Of a stretch of DNA of 43,574 bases, positions 1 to 8,049 are shown in pieces. Numbering within the stretch: the stretch's first letter is position 1; the number at the start of each line of letters is the position of its first letter. The position numbers and the translations under genes were made by a program. Source of the DNA: a virus; IMG/VR virus record IMGVR_UViG_3300035670_000439, positions 1 through 43,574 of that record; one strand, 5' to 3'. Under the pieces are notes generated by a model. That model did no database searches and was not told where the DNA came from. It worked only from the letters and a program-made list of their open reading frames with translations.

Positions 1-2325
1 CAGGGTCTGGCCGAACACGCCCAGGCCCACGATCTTGAACTTCACCGTCTGCTGGTACTCCACCGGCCACGCATAGGGCGCGTAGGGCTCGCAGAAGCAC
101 ACGGTCTTGTCGAAGAACCCGGCCATCATCCCGTTGGGCAGGGCCACCAGGCCCTTGAGATTCGCCGGCGGCTCGGCCCAGGTCAGGGTGGCGCAGGGCT
201 CCTGCAGCTCCTCCTGCTTCTTGGTGTCGAGGAAGCTCAGGTTGCCGATGCCGAAGTAGGCGAACGCGCCGTCCTGCAACACGGCGTTGGGCGCGTCGTT
301 GTCCACCACCAGTTGGAAGGCGGCCGAGCGGTCGGTCGTACTGGATCGGTAGAGCCGCCAGCCCACGATGTTGCGGCCGGCCACCGGCCCAGGGGCCACG
401 ATCTGAACGTGGTCGTTCTGGTCAAGCTCCAGCAGGTCCGACACCGGCGACGGCGCCGACTCCTCGCCCCAGTCGGTCACGAAGGTGACGATGTAGCCGC
501 GCGTCTCGATGTCGCGCGTCACCACCGAGGCAGCGATAGCGCCAAACACCGTGCTCTCGTTCTCGCGCAGCACCTCGCGCAGCTCGTTGTCCAGCCCGGC
601 GAAGTAGGCCTCCACCGCCTGGCTGGCAGCGGTCAGCAGGTTGATCTTGGTCGTCACCTCGGCGCCGTTGCCAGGGGTCGTGGCCAGCTGCGCCTGCAGC
701 GCCGCCTGCGCCGCGTTGATCGCGCTGACCAGCTGCAGCAGCGGGCTCACCGTCGGGTCGTAGACGTCCTCCAGCAGCGGTCCGAGGGCGTTGACCTGGG
801 TGCTGTTGAGCAGCAGCGCCGGCGGGGCCGCCGGGTTCACTACCGCGCCGATGGCCGTCTCGATGTTGGCCTCGGTCGCCGTCAGGCCGCGAGCACGGAA
901 GCCTGGCACCAGCACCGCCCAGTACTGCGCGCCGCCGGGACCGGTCACCTGCGCGCCGGGCAGCAGGCGCAGGTACTCGTTGGCCGGGTCGGCCGCCACA
1001 TAGCCGCCGCCGCTCAAGGTCAGCTCCACCATGAACGCCGCTTCGCCGGCGTGCGAAGTCGGGAGACCGGCGTAGCTGGGATTGCCGTGCCCGACAAAGA
1101 AGCCTGCCGGCACCGCCAGCACGGGGTAGGGGTCGGTCGGTCGCGTGAAGTTGCCGCTGTACCGGGTGGCAAACGTGACGCGCACCTCGTCGGCCTTGCC
1201 CAGCACCGCCTCGTTCCCGAAGTTGTGCGCGCGGAACAGGGTGCTCAGCTCCAGCCCCATGTGAATGCCAGTGCTTCCGACCTTCACGCCGTCGACATAG
1301 GCTTCGGTGTCCGTGCCTGTGTTCTGCACCGAGATGTGAACGGGCACACCGGCAGGCGCGATATTGGAGCCGTCTGGCCGCTTGCACCGCAGCGCCGTGT
1401 AGAACGACCCATTGATGTTGCTCATCAAGCAGCGGAAGGCGCCGCCTGGCGTGATGAGAGACAGCTTGCGCAGATTCGGGTTGGCGTAGTCGTCGCCAGC
1501 CCCCTTCCAGCCCTCGATGATGAGTTCGGATAGCGTCTCGGTCGGCGTCAGCCAGAAGTCCACCGTCCAGGTCCTATCGGACTCCGTGCCCAGGCGTGTG
1601 ATCTGCGAGAACGTGACGCCACCAACACCAGCCCCGCCCGTCAGGCTGGCGCAGCCAGCCCCGGCCACACCCAGCGGCCCGCTGTTGTCGTTCAGAAAGG
1701 CGACACCCGCCTCCTTGGTGATGGTGCGCTTCTGCGGGCTGGAGTCCACGAACTCGCCCGTCACGAGCTGATCGAACTTCAGGTGCAGCTGCACCTTGGC
1801 GTACAGCGGGTCGAAGGCGCCCGGTGTCCCGGCCGTGCCACTGGCCGCATTACCCAGCAGCGCGTCGGTGTCGATGGCCTTGATGGCGTTGAGCACCGCC
1901 ACCGTCGCCTCTTCCTGCGCCGTCGTGGCATCGCCCTGGTCGAACTCGTCCACCACCACCACCGTGGTCTCGGGCTTCAAGGTCGGTGCCGGCACACCGA
2001 GGCGGCGGTAGACGCCGCCCTGCCACGCCTCGGGGAAGGCGCTGCGCCCGGTCAGGTAGACGCGCTCGCTGGCCGCGTCGTTGATCTGGCCGTTCACGTA
2101 GTCCACGTCGTTGGTGCTGGTCAGCCAGACCCCGGACGGCGTGCGGAAGATCGAGGCCGTACCGGCCGGCACCGTGGCCACCGAGGCGCCCAGGCCCCGG
2201 CTTGGCCGGAAGTCGTCAAAGCGCAGGTCGACGTTCTGCGCCACCTGCGCGCCGTCGTCGGCCAGGTTGCGCGGGTCGCGCGACGGGCTGAGCCCGCCGA
2301 AGCTCTTAATGCGGATGGCCGTCAA
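1..2325 (-). CDS. Large virion protein with a LamG-like segment (3' end beyond window)
   Basis: A reading frame of 775 codons without a stop runs off position 1, so the C-terminus is missing. The start I prefer is a TTG at 2325, preceded by GGGAGG and overlapping the Rz stop as TTGA. The N-terminus (IRIKSFGGLSPSRDP, then AQNVDLRF) resembles a class of phage structural proteins that recur next to fibre genes. Around residues 180-340 there is a segment with LHLKFD, WTVDFWLTP and VHISVQNTG, the pattern of a LamG/concanavalin-A-like jelly roll that often binds carbohydrate. Position after the lysis genes, the size and this domain suggest a virion or fibre-associated protein. The exact role is not known. 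Confidence 0.75.
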   Translation of the reverse strand, partial: MTAIRIKSFGGLSPSRDPRNLADDGAQVAQNVDLRFDDFRPSRGLGASVATVPAGTASIFRTPSGVWLTSTNDVDYVNGQINDAASERVYLTGRSAFPEAWQGGVYRRLGVPAPTLKPETTVVVVDEFDQGDATTAQEEATVAVLNAIKAIDTDALLGNAASGTAGTPGAFDPLYAKVQLHLKFDQLVTGEFVDSSPQKRTITKEAGVAFLNDNSGPLGVAGAGCASLTGGAGVGGVTFSQITRLGTESDRTWTVDFWLTPTETLSELIIEGWKGAGDDYANPNLRKLSLITPGGAFRCLMSNINGSFYTALRCKRPDGSNIAPAGVPVHISVQNTGTDTEAYVDGVKVGSTGIHMGLELSTLFRAHNFGNEAVLGKADEVRVTFATRYSGNFTRPTDPYPVLAVPAGFFVGHGNPSYAGLPTSHAGEAAFMVELTLSGGGYVAADPANEYLRLLPGAQVTGPGGAQYWAVLVPGFRARGLTATEANIETAIGAVVNPAAPPALLLNSTQVNALGPLLEDVYDPTVSPLLQLVSAINAAQAALQAQLATTPGNGAEVTTKINLLTAASQAVEAYFAGLDNELREVLRENESTVFGAIAASVVTRDIETRGYIVTFVTDWGEESAPSPVSDLLELDQNDHVQIVAPGPVAGRNIVGWRLYRSSTTDRSAAFQLVVDNDAPNAVLQDGAFAYFGIGNLSFLDTKKQEELQEPCATLTWAEPPANLKGLVALPNGMMAGFFDKTVCFCEPYAPYAWPVEYQQTVKFKIVGLGVFGQTL

Positions 2326-2876
2326 GGGCTGCCTCCCAGGCGCGGCAGGCTCACGGCCCGATAGGCCCCGACGCAGATGTGGCCGGCCGTTGAGCTGCGG
2401 TCAGCAAACTCCGCGATCTCGCGTCGCTCCTCGCTGCAGCTTCCGAGCAGCTCGGTGCACACAGCGGCGGTGCGGGCGGCTGCTCGGCACTCTTCGGCAG
2501 TGGCGGAATCACTCGCGGCGAGGGCGTTGTAAGCGTCTCGATAGGCGGTGAGATCGGCGCGCAGGCTGCGAGATTCAGCAGCAGCGCGGCGAGCAGCGGC
2601 CTCGACGGACTGCAGGCGGATGTGTCCGGCATCAACGGTCTCCTGAATGCGGAACGCGGCGCGGCGCTCATCGCGGCGGGCCTGTTCGACGTCGCGGGTT
2701 TGGGCGGCAGCCAGGCGCTCGCGCTGGGCGGCGTGCTCGCGCTTGAGCTCCGCCACCTCGGCGTCGGCGCTGCGGTCGCGCCATTCGTAGCCCAGCCAGG
2801 CCCCGCCGCCGAGCAGCAGCAGAGCTGCGAGGGCGTAGGCGCCCAGGGTGGCGACGAGGCGCTGGTCGGGTGTCAT
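2322..2876 (-). CDS. Rz: Rz-like inner-membrane spanin
   Basis: The 184-residue protein has one N-terminal membrane segment (about residues 9-28, LGAYALAALLLLGGGAWLG) followed by a long charged, coiled-coil-like periplasmic region (AELKREHAAQRERLAAAQ). This is the i-spanin architecture: it links to an outer-membrane partner and fuses the two membranes in the last step of Gram-negative host lysis. A second frame inside the gene encodes the partner. It follows the endolysin and a small unknown gene, and its stop overlaps the start of the next gene (TTGA). The family call rests on architecture and context. Confidence 0.85.
   Translation of the reverse strand: MTPDQRLVATLGAYALAALLLLGGGAWLGYEWRDRSADAEVAELKREHAAQRERLAAAQTRDVEQARRDERRAAFRIQETVDAGHIRLQSVEAAARRAAAESRSLRADLTAYRDAYNALAASDSATAEECRAAARTAAVCTELLGSCSEERREIAEFADRSSTAGHICVGAYRAVSLPRLGGSP
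2351..2632 (-). CDS. Rz1: Rz1-like outer-membrane spanin lipoprotein, embedded in Rz
   Basis: This 93-residue frame lies entirely inside Rz in another frame. It has an N-terminal hydrophobic segment (RPLLAALLLNLAAC) ending in a lipobox Leu-Ala-Ala-Cys, then a proline-rich mature part (APISPPIE, PPLPKSAEQPPAPP). That is the classical Rz1 design: signal peptide, lipidated Cys, short Pro-rich chain anchored to the outer membrane. The start is uncertain: an ATG at 2671 is also in frame, but the one at 2632 puts the signal peptide near the N-terminus. The complete nesting within Rz is as in lambda. Confidence 0.8.
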   Translation of the reverse strand: MPDTSACSPSRPLLAALLLNLAACAPISPPIETLTTPSPRVIPPLPKSAEQPPAPPLCAPSCSEAAARSDARSRSLLTAAQRPATSASGPIGP

Positions 2877-2877
2877 T

Positions 2878-3114
2878 TCAGCCAGCCGCCGGGACGGGCG
2901 TGAAATCGACGTACACCTCGGTGCCCGGCTTCAGGGTTTCGCCGACATTCGGATTGACAGTGCCCAGCGTGATCTGGCCCCAGGGCGTGGCCTTGTAGAA
3001 GCGGCCGTTCTCCGACTCGGGGTTGCTGTCATAGACGGGCGAGAGATCGACCCGGAAGCCGTCGCCTTGTGGGATGACGCAGTGGACTCGGAACTTGGCG
3101 CGGACGGTGGACAT
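2878..3114 (-). CDS. Small conserved-looking phage protein, function unknown
   Basis: This 78-residue soluble protein (MSTVRAKFRVHCVIPQGDG...) is rich in beta-strand-like sequence and has no membrane segment or catalytic motif I recognise. A clear AGGAG lies 7 bases before the ATG. It sits between the endolysin block and the Rz/Rz1 pair. Its position suggests late expression with lysis and tail genes, but nothing in the sequence ties it to lysis chemically. Confidence 0.75.
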   Translation of the reverse strand: MSTVRAKFRVHCVIPQGDGFRVDLSPVYDSNPESENGRFYKATPWGQITLGTVNPNVGETLKPGTEVYVDFTPVPAAG

Positions 3115-3206
3115 GGTGATGCTCCTGGTAGTTGTGGGTGCTGCTGATCAATCGCCGCAGCGGGGCGAAACCGGAATTGCGGGTGGCGGCGGCCGCAGAT
3201 AAGTCG

Positions 3207-3338
3207 TCATCGCTTGGCTCCTTGGCACTTGGCCAGCTCGGCCTTGGCGGTGAAGTCCCGCCACTCGCAGCCCAGGCAGAAACCCGCCAGCAGCGCAATG
3301 GCGACGGTCAGGCGGCGGCCGAAGGTGTCGGTGTTCAC
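3207..3338 (-). CDS. Tiny membrane protein in the lysis block
   Basis: This frame of 43 residues starts with GTG at 3338, overlapping the endolysin stop (GTGA). It reads MNTDTFGRRLTVAIALLAGF, then CLGCEWRDFTAKAELAKCQ: one hydrophobic segment at residues 9-21 with cysteines just after it. It could be a small holin/antiholin-like or pinholin-like protein, or a lipoprotein (the LLAGFC stretch is lipobox-like). The translational coupling and hydrophobic profile support a real gene; function is inferred only from place. Confidence 0.5.
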   Translation of the reverse strand: MNTDTFGRRLTVAIALLAGFCLGCEWRDFTAKAELAKCQGAKR

Positions 3339-4249
3339 AGCAGCCCCGCGTAGCGCGGCGCGCGCACTTCGATCACGTCATGGACGTGGTGCCGGCTGAT
3401 GTCGCAGGCCGAGCGCGTGCCGTAGATCGGCTTGCGGCTGGCGGTGCAGGTCAGCTCCACATGACCCGCCCACTGGTGGGGGTCGCAGCCGGGCTTGATC
3501 TGGCAGGCGCGGCGGTCCTGGGTGACGCGGCCCCGGCCGGCGTTGTAGGCCAGGTCGGTGAAATGCAGCCGGGCCGGCGCGTCGGGCATGACCAGCCAGT
3601 CGCCGCGGCTCTTCAGCACCACGGCGCGCAGCTGCAGGTCGGGGCGCTGGTAGATGCTGGCCCAGTCCAGTTCGCGCAGCGCCGGGTGCGCCTCGCGCAT
3701 CTCACGCAGGGCGTCAAAGCGCAGGCGGCCGTCCGGGTGGTAAGCCCGCGTCAGCTGGCCCAGGCCGGCGCCCTCTTCCCGCGCGCTCTTGAGCTGGGCC
3801 GTCGGCTTCCAGCAGCTGCGCGGCCGCGGGCAGGCGCTCTCGTGGTCGATGAGGCCGCCGAAGTAGTGCGGCATGGGGTGGTCGGGCCAGTGCGCGCGCT
3901 GCTCGGCCTGCAGCAGGGGGAGCAACGGAAGCGCCTGATCGGGCACGGCGGCCATGGCCTTCCCGAACAGACCCAGCAGGCCGTTGAGCACCACGGCCAG
4001 CGCGAGCAGCGCCAAGCCGGCGCCGGTGGGCGACGTGCGCGCCATCCGGAACAGCCCGCGAGCGTCTGCCTCGGGGTAATCGTGCAGGGCCTTGCGACTC
4101 CAGTGCGCCAGCAGCACGGCCAGCAGGTTGCTCACCAGGCTCATGCCCAGCAGCGCGGTCACGATGCCGCCGTCGGGGTCGGTGAGCAGCAGGGCGCCGG
4201 CTGAGGCGGTCGAACCGCCGATCAGGAACAGGTGGCGGAAGCGCATCAC
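3335..4249 (-). CDS. Membrane-anchored endolysin (N-terminal TM segments + transglycosylase-like domain)
   Basis: The 304-residue protein has three hydrophobic segments (about 4-22, 29-50 and 76-101), then a soluble lysozyme/lytic-transglycosylase-like domain. The domain shows GLIDHESAC (probable catalytic Glu137), SCWKPTAQLK, REEGAGLGQLTRAY (the G-x-G-Q motif of SLT-type folds) and LAYNAGRGR. It should cleave peptidoglycan for lysis. Typical phage endolysins have no or one N-terminal anchor. Three segments suggest a holin-endolysin fusion or a multi-pass signal-anchor. It overlaps the upstream gene by ATGA (4246-4249). Domain family is recognised by motif pattern, not by search. Confidence 0.75.
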   Translation of the reverse strand: MMRFRHLFLIGGSTASAGALLLTDPDGGIVTALLGMSLVSNLLAVLLAHWSRKALHDYPEADARGLFRMARTSPTGAGLALLALAVVLNGLLGLFGKAMAAVPDQALPLLPLLQAEQRAHWPDHPMPHYFGGLIDHESACPRPRSCWKPTAQLKSAREEGAGLGQLTRAYHPDGRLRFDALREMREAHPALRELDWASIYQRPDLQLRAVVLKSRGDWLVMPDAPARLHFTDLAYNAGRGRVTQDRRACQIKPGCDPHQWAGHVELTCTASRKPIYGTRSACDISRHHVHDVIEVRAPRYAGLL

Positions 4250-4548
4250 GTCTCCTTGTCAGGGTCGGGGTTTGGCAGCGGCGTCATCGGCGCCAGTCCG
4301 TGGGCCGTGCCGTGCATCTCGCGGGCCAGCTGGTGGGCGCGCTCGCCGCGCAGCACGATGAAGCGAGCGCCGCGGCCGCCGGCAATCAGCCAGGCCACAG
4401 CGGTCTCGCCGGGCTCAGCGCGGCGAAGCGCCGTCTTGATGCCGTGCTGGTTGACCGCCGCGAGCTCGGCGCGTGCCTCGTCCAGGAAGACAGACCGCCG
4501 GCCGGCGGGGTCGCCCACCATCCAGGCCAATGCGCGGCAGGCAGTCAC
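4246..4548 (-). CDS. Unknown 100-residue protein in lysis block
   Basis: A 100-residue soluble protein (MTACRALAWMVGDPAGRRSV...) with ATGA overlaps at both ends (4545-4548 upstream, 4246-4249 downstream), so translation is probably coupled to its neighbours. It has no recognisable motif. The order membrane/coiled-coil protein - this gene - endolysin suggests an accessory lysis role, which is inference. Confidence 0.7.
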   Translation of the reverse strand: MTACRALAWMVGDPAGRRSVFLDEARAELAAVNQHGIKTALRRAEPGETAVAWLIAGGRGARFIVLRGERAHQLAREMHGTAHGLAPMTPLPNPDPDKET

Positions 4549-4826
4549 TTGCGCCCCGTCTGCTGCAGCGTGCGGATCTGCTCGTCGTGCAGCCGGTCCA
4601 CGCCGCGAAGCTCGGTGATGTCGCGCTGGCTGTCTGCCGTTTCCTTGCGCAAGGCATGGAGCTGGCCGGAGAGTTCAGCCAGTTGGCGGTTGGTCTGGTC
4701 CTGCCGCTCCACCAGCTGCCCACCCTTGATGGTGATAGCGCCGAGCGTCAGCATGATCCCCATGGCGGTGATCCAGTCTTTCCAGTTCATGGGGAGTTCG
4801 CTGATCTGGTCGGCGAGGGGTTTCAT
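4545..4826 (-). CDS. Single-membrane-segment, coiled-coil protein; possible holin or lysis regulator
   Basis: The 93-residue protein has an N-terminal hydrophobic stretch (about 15-33, WKDWITAMGIMLTLGAITI) followed by a heptad-like helix (residues 38-75, QTNRQLAELSGQLHALRKE). This layout (membrane helix plus coiled coil) occurs in small phage holins and holin-associated proteins, although the XhlA family has the opposite order. It is the first gene after the portal and the first of the coupled lysis genes, which supports a holin-type role. No family assignment is certain. Confidence 0.65.
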   Translation of the reverse strand: MKPLADQISELPMNWKDWITAMGIMLTLGAITIKGGQLVERQDQTNRQLAELSGQLHALRKETADSQRDITELRGVDRLHDEQIRTLQQTGRK

Positions 4827-4850
4827 GGGCGCGGTGCCTTTGCAATGGGG

Positions 4851-6347
4851 TCAGTCGACGGCCTCGGCCGGCGCGCTTGCCCCGGCATTGCCGTTGGCCG
4901 GCGGAATGTTGTTGTCGGCCTTCTCCCGAAGCCACCGGGCCTGCTGCTCGATCACGTCGATGGGGTTGCCGCCGCGCTTGCGGACGATTTCCGGGCCGCT
5001 GACGTAGGCGCGGTCTTCCAAGATGCCGTAGGCCTCGGCTTCCTTCTTGGGGTCGATCCACGGCATCTGCGGCGCCAGGTAGATGGCATCGCTCAGGGTG
5101 CTCGGGTCCACGTCGGCGGGGATGCGCAGCTTTCCGCTGGCCACCGCCGCGGCGATGAAGGTCTCGTAGACCGGGCGCGAGATGCGGCTGATGAACTCGG
5201 CCGAGAGGACCCCGTAGGTGCTCCAGCCCTCCACCAACTCCTGGCGCTGTGCCGAGTAGGTGCCGTTGTAGTTGCGGGCGATGCTGCTGTAGGTCGGCCC
5301 GGCCCCTGCTGCCACCGCGCGGAGCTGCCCGCTGCGGTAGGTCTCCAGGTTCGGGTTCGGGCGATTGGTGTCAATCGTGCCGATTTCCTCGCCGGGCTTG
5401 AGGTCGTCAAAGATCATCCCGGGGCGCATCTGCATGCTGCGCGCGGTGCCGTCGCTCTCGGGCACGTAGAGGTCGGGGCTGCCCTTCTTGATGAAGGCGG
5501 CCATGCTCGCGGCGATCTTGGCGGCGATGCGCTCGGACTCTTCGTAGTCCTTCAGGTCGTCAAAGCGATTGAGCACCGAGGCGAACACCGACACGCCGCG
5601 CAACTGGCGGATGCGGTGCACGTTCTTGAGGTGCAGCATGTCGGCCGCCGCGATGCGCTTGGTCTGGCCCTGGTAGCGCAGGAAGCCGTGCTGCTCGCTG
5701 GGGTCGGCCTTGTAGACGTGGTAAGCGACCGGGCGGCCCCAGGCGTTGATTTCGATGCCCTGCTGAATGACCGGAAACTGCGCGGCCAGGTCCATGGGCA
5801 CGAAGTCGGCCTCCAGCATCTCGATGCTGTAGGGCACCTCGGTGCCGTGGTCCAGGCCCGGAATGCGGCCCACCAGTTGCTGGTTGAAGACCTCGCCGTC
5901 GCGGAAGAACGACCGGGCCAGGATGCGCTCGGCGCTGGGCCAGTCGTGCTGGCGCGTCACCTCGGGGTTGCGCATCCAGTCCTTGCGCAGCTTCAGAATC
6001 TCGCGCGCCAGGAGGTCGTCAATCGTGCCGTCGCGTTTGCGGGGCTGCGGCTCCACGCCGATGCCCTGCGCGCCCACGGTGTTGTTCACCAGCGTGTTCA
6101 GAACACCAAGCGCCAGGTCGTGGTTTTGCTCCTGGTGCCTCGCCAGTTGCCGCATCGTGGCCCCGGCGCGCAGCACGGCGTCGTTGCCACTGCCCGTCTC
6201 CCTGCGGCCCTTGCGGGTGCGGTCAGGCTTGGCGGCTTCGTAGTAGGCGAGGACGGTGCGCGCATGCGCCCGGCGAACGGCGGCCTCGGGGCTGAACCAG
6301 GAGACGACGCGGTCGGCGATGGTGAACTGCGGGTGACGCATCGCCAT
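4851..6347 (-). CDS. Portal protein, lambda gpB family
   Basis: The 498-residue protein matches the lambda-type portal in length and signatures: VVSWFSPEAAVRRAHAR at the N-terminus, then HDLALGVLNTLVNNTVGAQGIGVEP, DWPSAERILARSFFRDGEVFNQ, PYSIEMLEADFVP, LHLKNVHRIRQLRGVSVFASVL, and a C-terminal APQMPWIDPKKEAEAYG. It forms the dodecameric ring at one capsid vertex, through which DNA is packaged and the tail attaches. The gpW-like gene sits 2 bases upstream, as in lambda. The pair, however, lies after the tail genes rather than between terminase and capsid, which is unusual. Confidence 0.95.
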   Translation of the reverse strand: MAMRHPQFTIADRVVSWFSPEAAVRRAHARTVLAYYEAAKPDRTRKGRRETGSGNDAVLRAGATMRQLARHQEQNHDLALGVLNTLVNNTVGAQGIGVEPQPRKRDGTIDDLLAREILKLRKDWMRNPEVTRQHDWPSAERILARSFFRDGEVFNQQLVGRIPGLDHGTEVPYSIEMLEADFVPMDLAAQFPVIQQGIEINAWGRPVAYHVYKADPSEQHGFLRYQGQTKRIAAADMLHLKNVHRIRQLRGVSVFASVLNRFDDLKDYEESERIAAKIAASMAAFIKKGSPDLYVPESDGTARSMQMRPGMIFDDLKPGEEIGTIDTNRPNPNLETYRSGQLRAVAAGAGPTYSSIARNYNGTYSAQRQELVEGWSTYGVLSAEFISRISRPVYETFIAAAVASGKLRIPADVDPSTLSDAIYLAPQMPWIDPKKEAEAYGILEDRAYVSGPEIVRKRGGNPIDVIEQQARWLREKADNNIPPANGNAGASAPAEAVD

Positions 6348-6349
6348 GG

Positions 6350-6562
6350 TCAGTTGTCCGAGAAATCGGCCAACTGGTGGCGGGGGTAGGCCCGAGCGGA
6401 GCCCGACTGCGCAGCAAGGCTTGATGCGATGAGGTCGCGGGCCTTGAGCATGTCGCCCATGGACTGGTAGGTCACCAGCTTGCCGTCTGCGGTGCGAACC
6501 GTCAGGACGCCGGCAGCGATGGCGCCATCCAGGGCGTCAAGTTGGGTCTGGGTAAAGGCCAT
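6350..6562 (-). CDS. gpW-like head-tail joining protein
   Basis: This short protein (70 residues from ATG 6562) begins MAFTQTQLDALDGAIAAGVL and continues with a KLVTYQSMGDMLKARDLI helix. That is the standard gpW pattern: a helix, a beta hairpin and a second helix. gpW plugs the portal-side connector after DNA packaging. It lies directly upstream of the portal as in lambda. A longer TTG-started form (6592) is possible, but the ATG fits the family start better. Confidence 0.85.
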   Translation of the reverse strand: MAFTQTQLDALDGAIAAGVLTVRTADGKLVTYQSMGDMLKARDLIASSLAAQSGSARAYPRHQLADFSDN

Positions 6563-6622
6563 GCCGGCGAGGGTGCCGACTTGCCTGTGCAAACTCTCAA
6601 ACGAGTCTGCACTTTCTCCCGG

Positions 6623-8047
6623 TCAGTCGCCGGTCTGGATAAACAGCTCATAGCCCTCCAAGCGTGAGATCGAGCTAGCGCCCGTCCCATAGCGCAAGGT
6701 GATGCCGCCAGCCGATATAACTTCAACAGGCATCGTCTCGTCGAAAGTTGCATTTGGCCTGTAGCGAAGCGCTGCGTTGAACTTGAGCACCCCGGACTTC
6801 ATCACCCGCAGTTCCACGATGTAGTTTGCATCTCCCGGTGTCAGGGAAAAGCTTGGGCGGATCTGCACCACGTTGAACAGCTCGCCGCCACCATAGCCGC
6901 TGAATGTCATCGCCATCTGGTTGCAGACCAAGAGCCTTGGATGATCCGCGCTCGGGTTGCCGCCTTCGGTCGGGAAGCCCCAGACAAACCAAGGCCCTGC
7001 ATCGTTGTCGGCGATTGCCCGGCAGAGCGTCAGGCTGGTCCAGCCGCCACGGTCAATTCTGTAAGAGACATCAAGCCCACCGAGCACCGAGATTTCAGCC
7101 ATCAGTTCATCATTGATGACCTCGAATCCGTATACAAAGCCCGCTTTGTTGAAGTAAATGAAGGGGAAGTCGCACGGCCTGGGATGGTCAACAAACCCGA
7201 TCACCTTGGGGGTGTTCCAATTTTGGCCAACGAACTGCACAACCACACGATCTCCGACCTTGAACGCTCCGCAATTGCAGGTCATGTATTGCACCGAAAC
7301 GCCAACCAAGTTGATACCCTGGTTCACGTCAATCCCGATGGCGCTGCTGTTGGCCGGCTCCAAAGTTACGTTCGCTGTGTCATCTTGGTAGTTGATCGCG
7401 GTGATCTTGCCGATGCGGTAAGTCGGTTTGAACTTCTGCCATCCAGGCAAGATAGCGGCATTGAAGAATGCCTGAGACGGCGTCATGGCGTAGCGCGACA
7501 GGAGCAAGCCATCGTTCAAATTGGGCCCACGGCAACCCGGCGCAATGATGAGATGCTGACGCTCACCAGGAACTTCAATCGTCGCAACAGGACCACTGCC
7601 GTCCTCGGTGAAATCCGCGCACCAAGCTGAAACCGTCGCTTCAATCTCCCCGGCCATAAGTTCGCTGATTTGCAGCTCAAGCCCCAGGATCTCGGCTTTC
7701 AAGGATTCAATCGGCGTTTCAATCGCAAGCTTGTCCGCTTCCGCCCTCAAAACGCGCTGCCGCGCCGTGTTCACGTCTGCCAGCAGGCGCTGTACGATCT
7801 GCTGAGGGGCGCTGAGCTGAACTGCCTCGATATAGACCCGGATGGCGGAGCTTTCCAAAAACCTAGCCGCCTCTAGCTCTTCATCCAAAGACCCGCGCTT
7901 GCTCTCCAATTCCGGGAGCTTTGCCAGCAGGGCGGCAATGCGCGCGTCATATTGCGCCTTTATGGCATCACGGCGACCTTTGCCAAATTCAAGCCCCAAG
8001 GTGTAGAGCCCATCAGGCCCGCCATTGATGATGGTTCCCTGCCCCAT
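6623..8047 (-). CDS. Distal tail protein with N-terminal coiled coil and OB-like segment
   Basis: The 474-residue protein has a long helical, heptad-rich region (residues 25-145, e.g. IAALLAKLPELESKRGSLDE). A compact beta segment around 230-285 (MTCNCGAFKVGDRVVVQF, NTPKVIGFVDHPRPC) resembles the OB-fold segments of phage baseplate or hub proteins. The C-terminal 180 residues are beta-rich. It lies after the other small tail genes and before gpW. It may do the hub or tip job that gpL/gpI/gpJ do in lambda, none of which I find here. The base composition looks less GC-rich than in the head genes. Confidence 0.7.
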   Translation of the reverse strand: MGQGTIINGGPDGLYTLGLEFGKGRRDAIKAQYDARIAALLAKLPELESKRGSLDEELEAARFLESSAIRVYIEAVQLSAPQQIVQRLLADVNTARQRVLRAEADKLAIETPIESLKAEILGLELQISELMAGEIEATVSAWCADFTEDGSGPVATIEVPGERQHLIIAPGCRGPNLNDGLLLSRYAMTPSQAFFNAAILPGWQKFKPTYRIGKITAINYQDDTANVTLEPANSSAIGIDVNQGINLVGVSVQYMTCNCGAFKVGDRVVVQFVGQNWNTPKVIGFVDHPRPCDFPFIYFNKAGFVYGFEVINDELMAEISVLGGLDVSYRIDRGGWTSLTLCRAIADNDAGPWFVWGFPTEGGNPSADHPRLLVCNQMAMTFSGYGGGELFNVVQIRPSFSLTPGDANYIVELRVMKSGVLKFNAALRYRPNATFDETMPVEVISAGGITLRYGTGASSISRLEGYELFIQTGD

Positions 8048-8049
8048 GC

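Noticed and set aside
3153-3210. A 19-codon frame MTTYLRPPPPA...
   Set aside because: Too short and without a ribosome site of its own beyond the overlap; possible leader peptide, but nothing supports it.
4473-6389. Long plus-strand frame of about 640 codons opposite the portal
   Set aside because: It is antisense to a clear portal gene and has the Arg/Ala/Gly/His composition of GC-rich shadow frames. The same holds for the long plus-strand frames at 15131-17044, 17769-19964 and 20352-22142.
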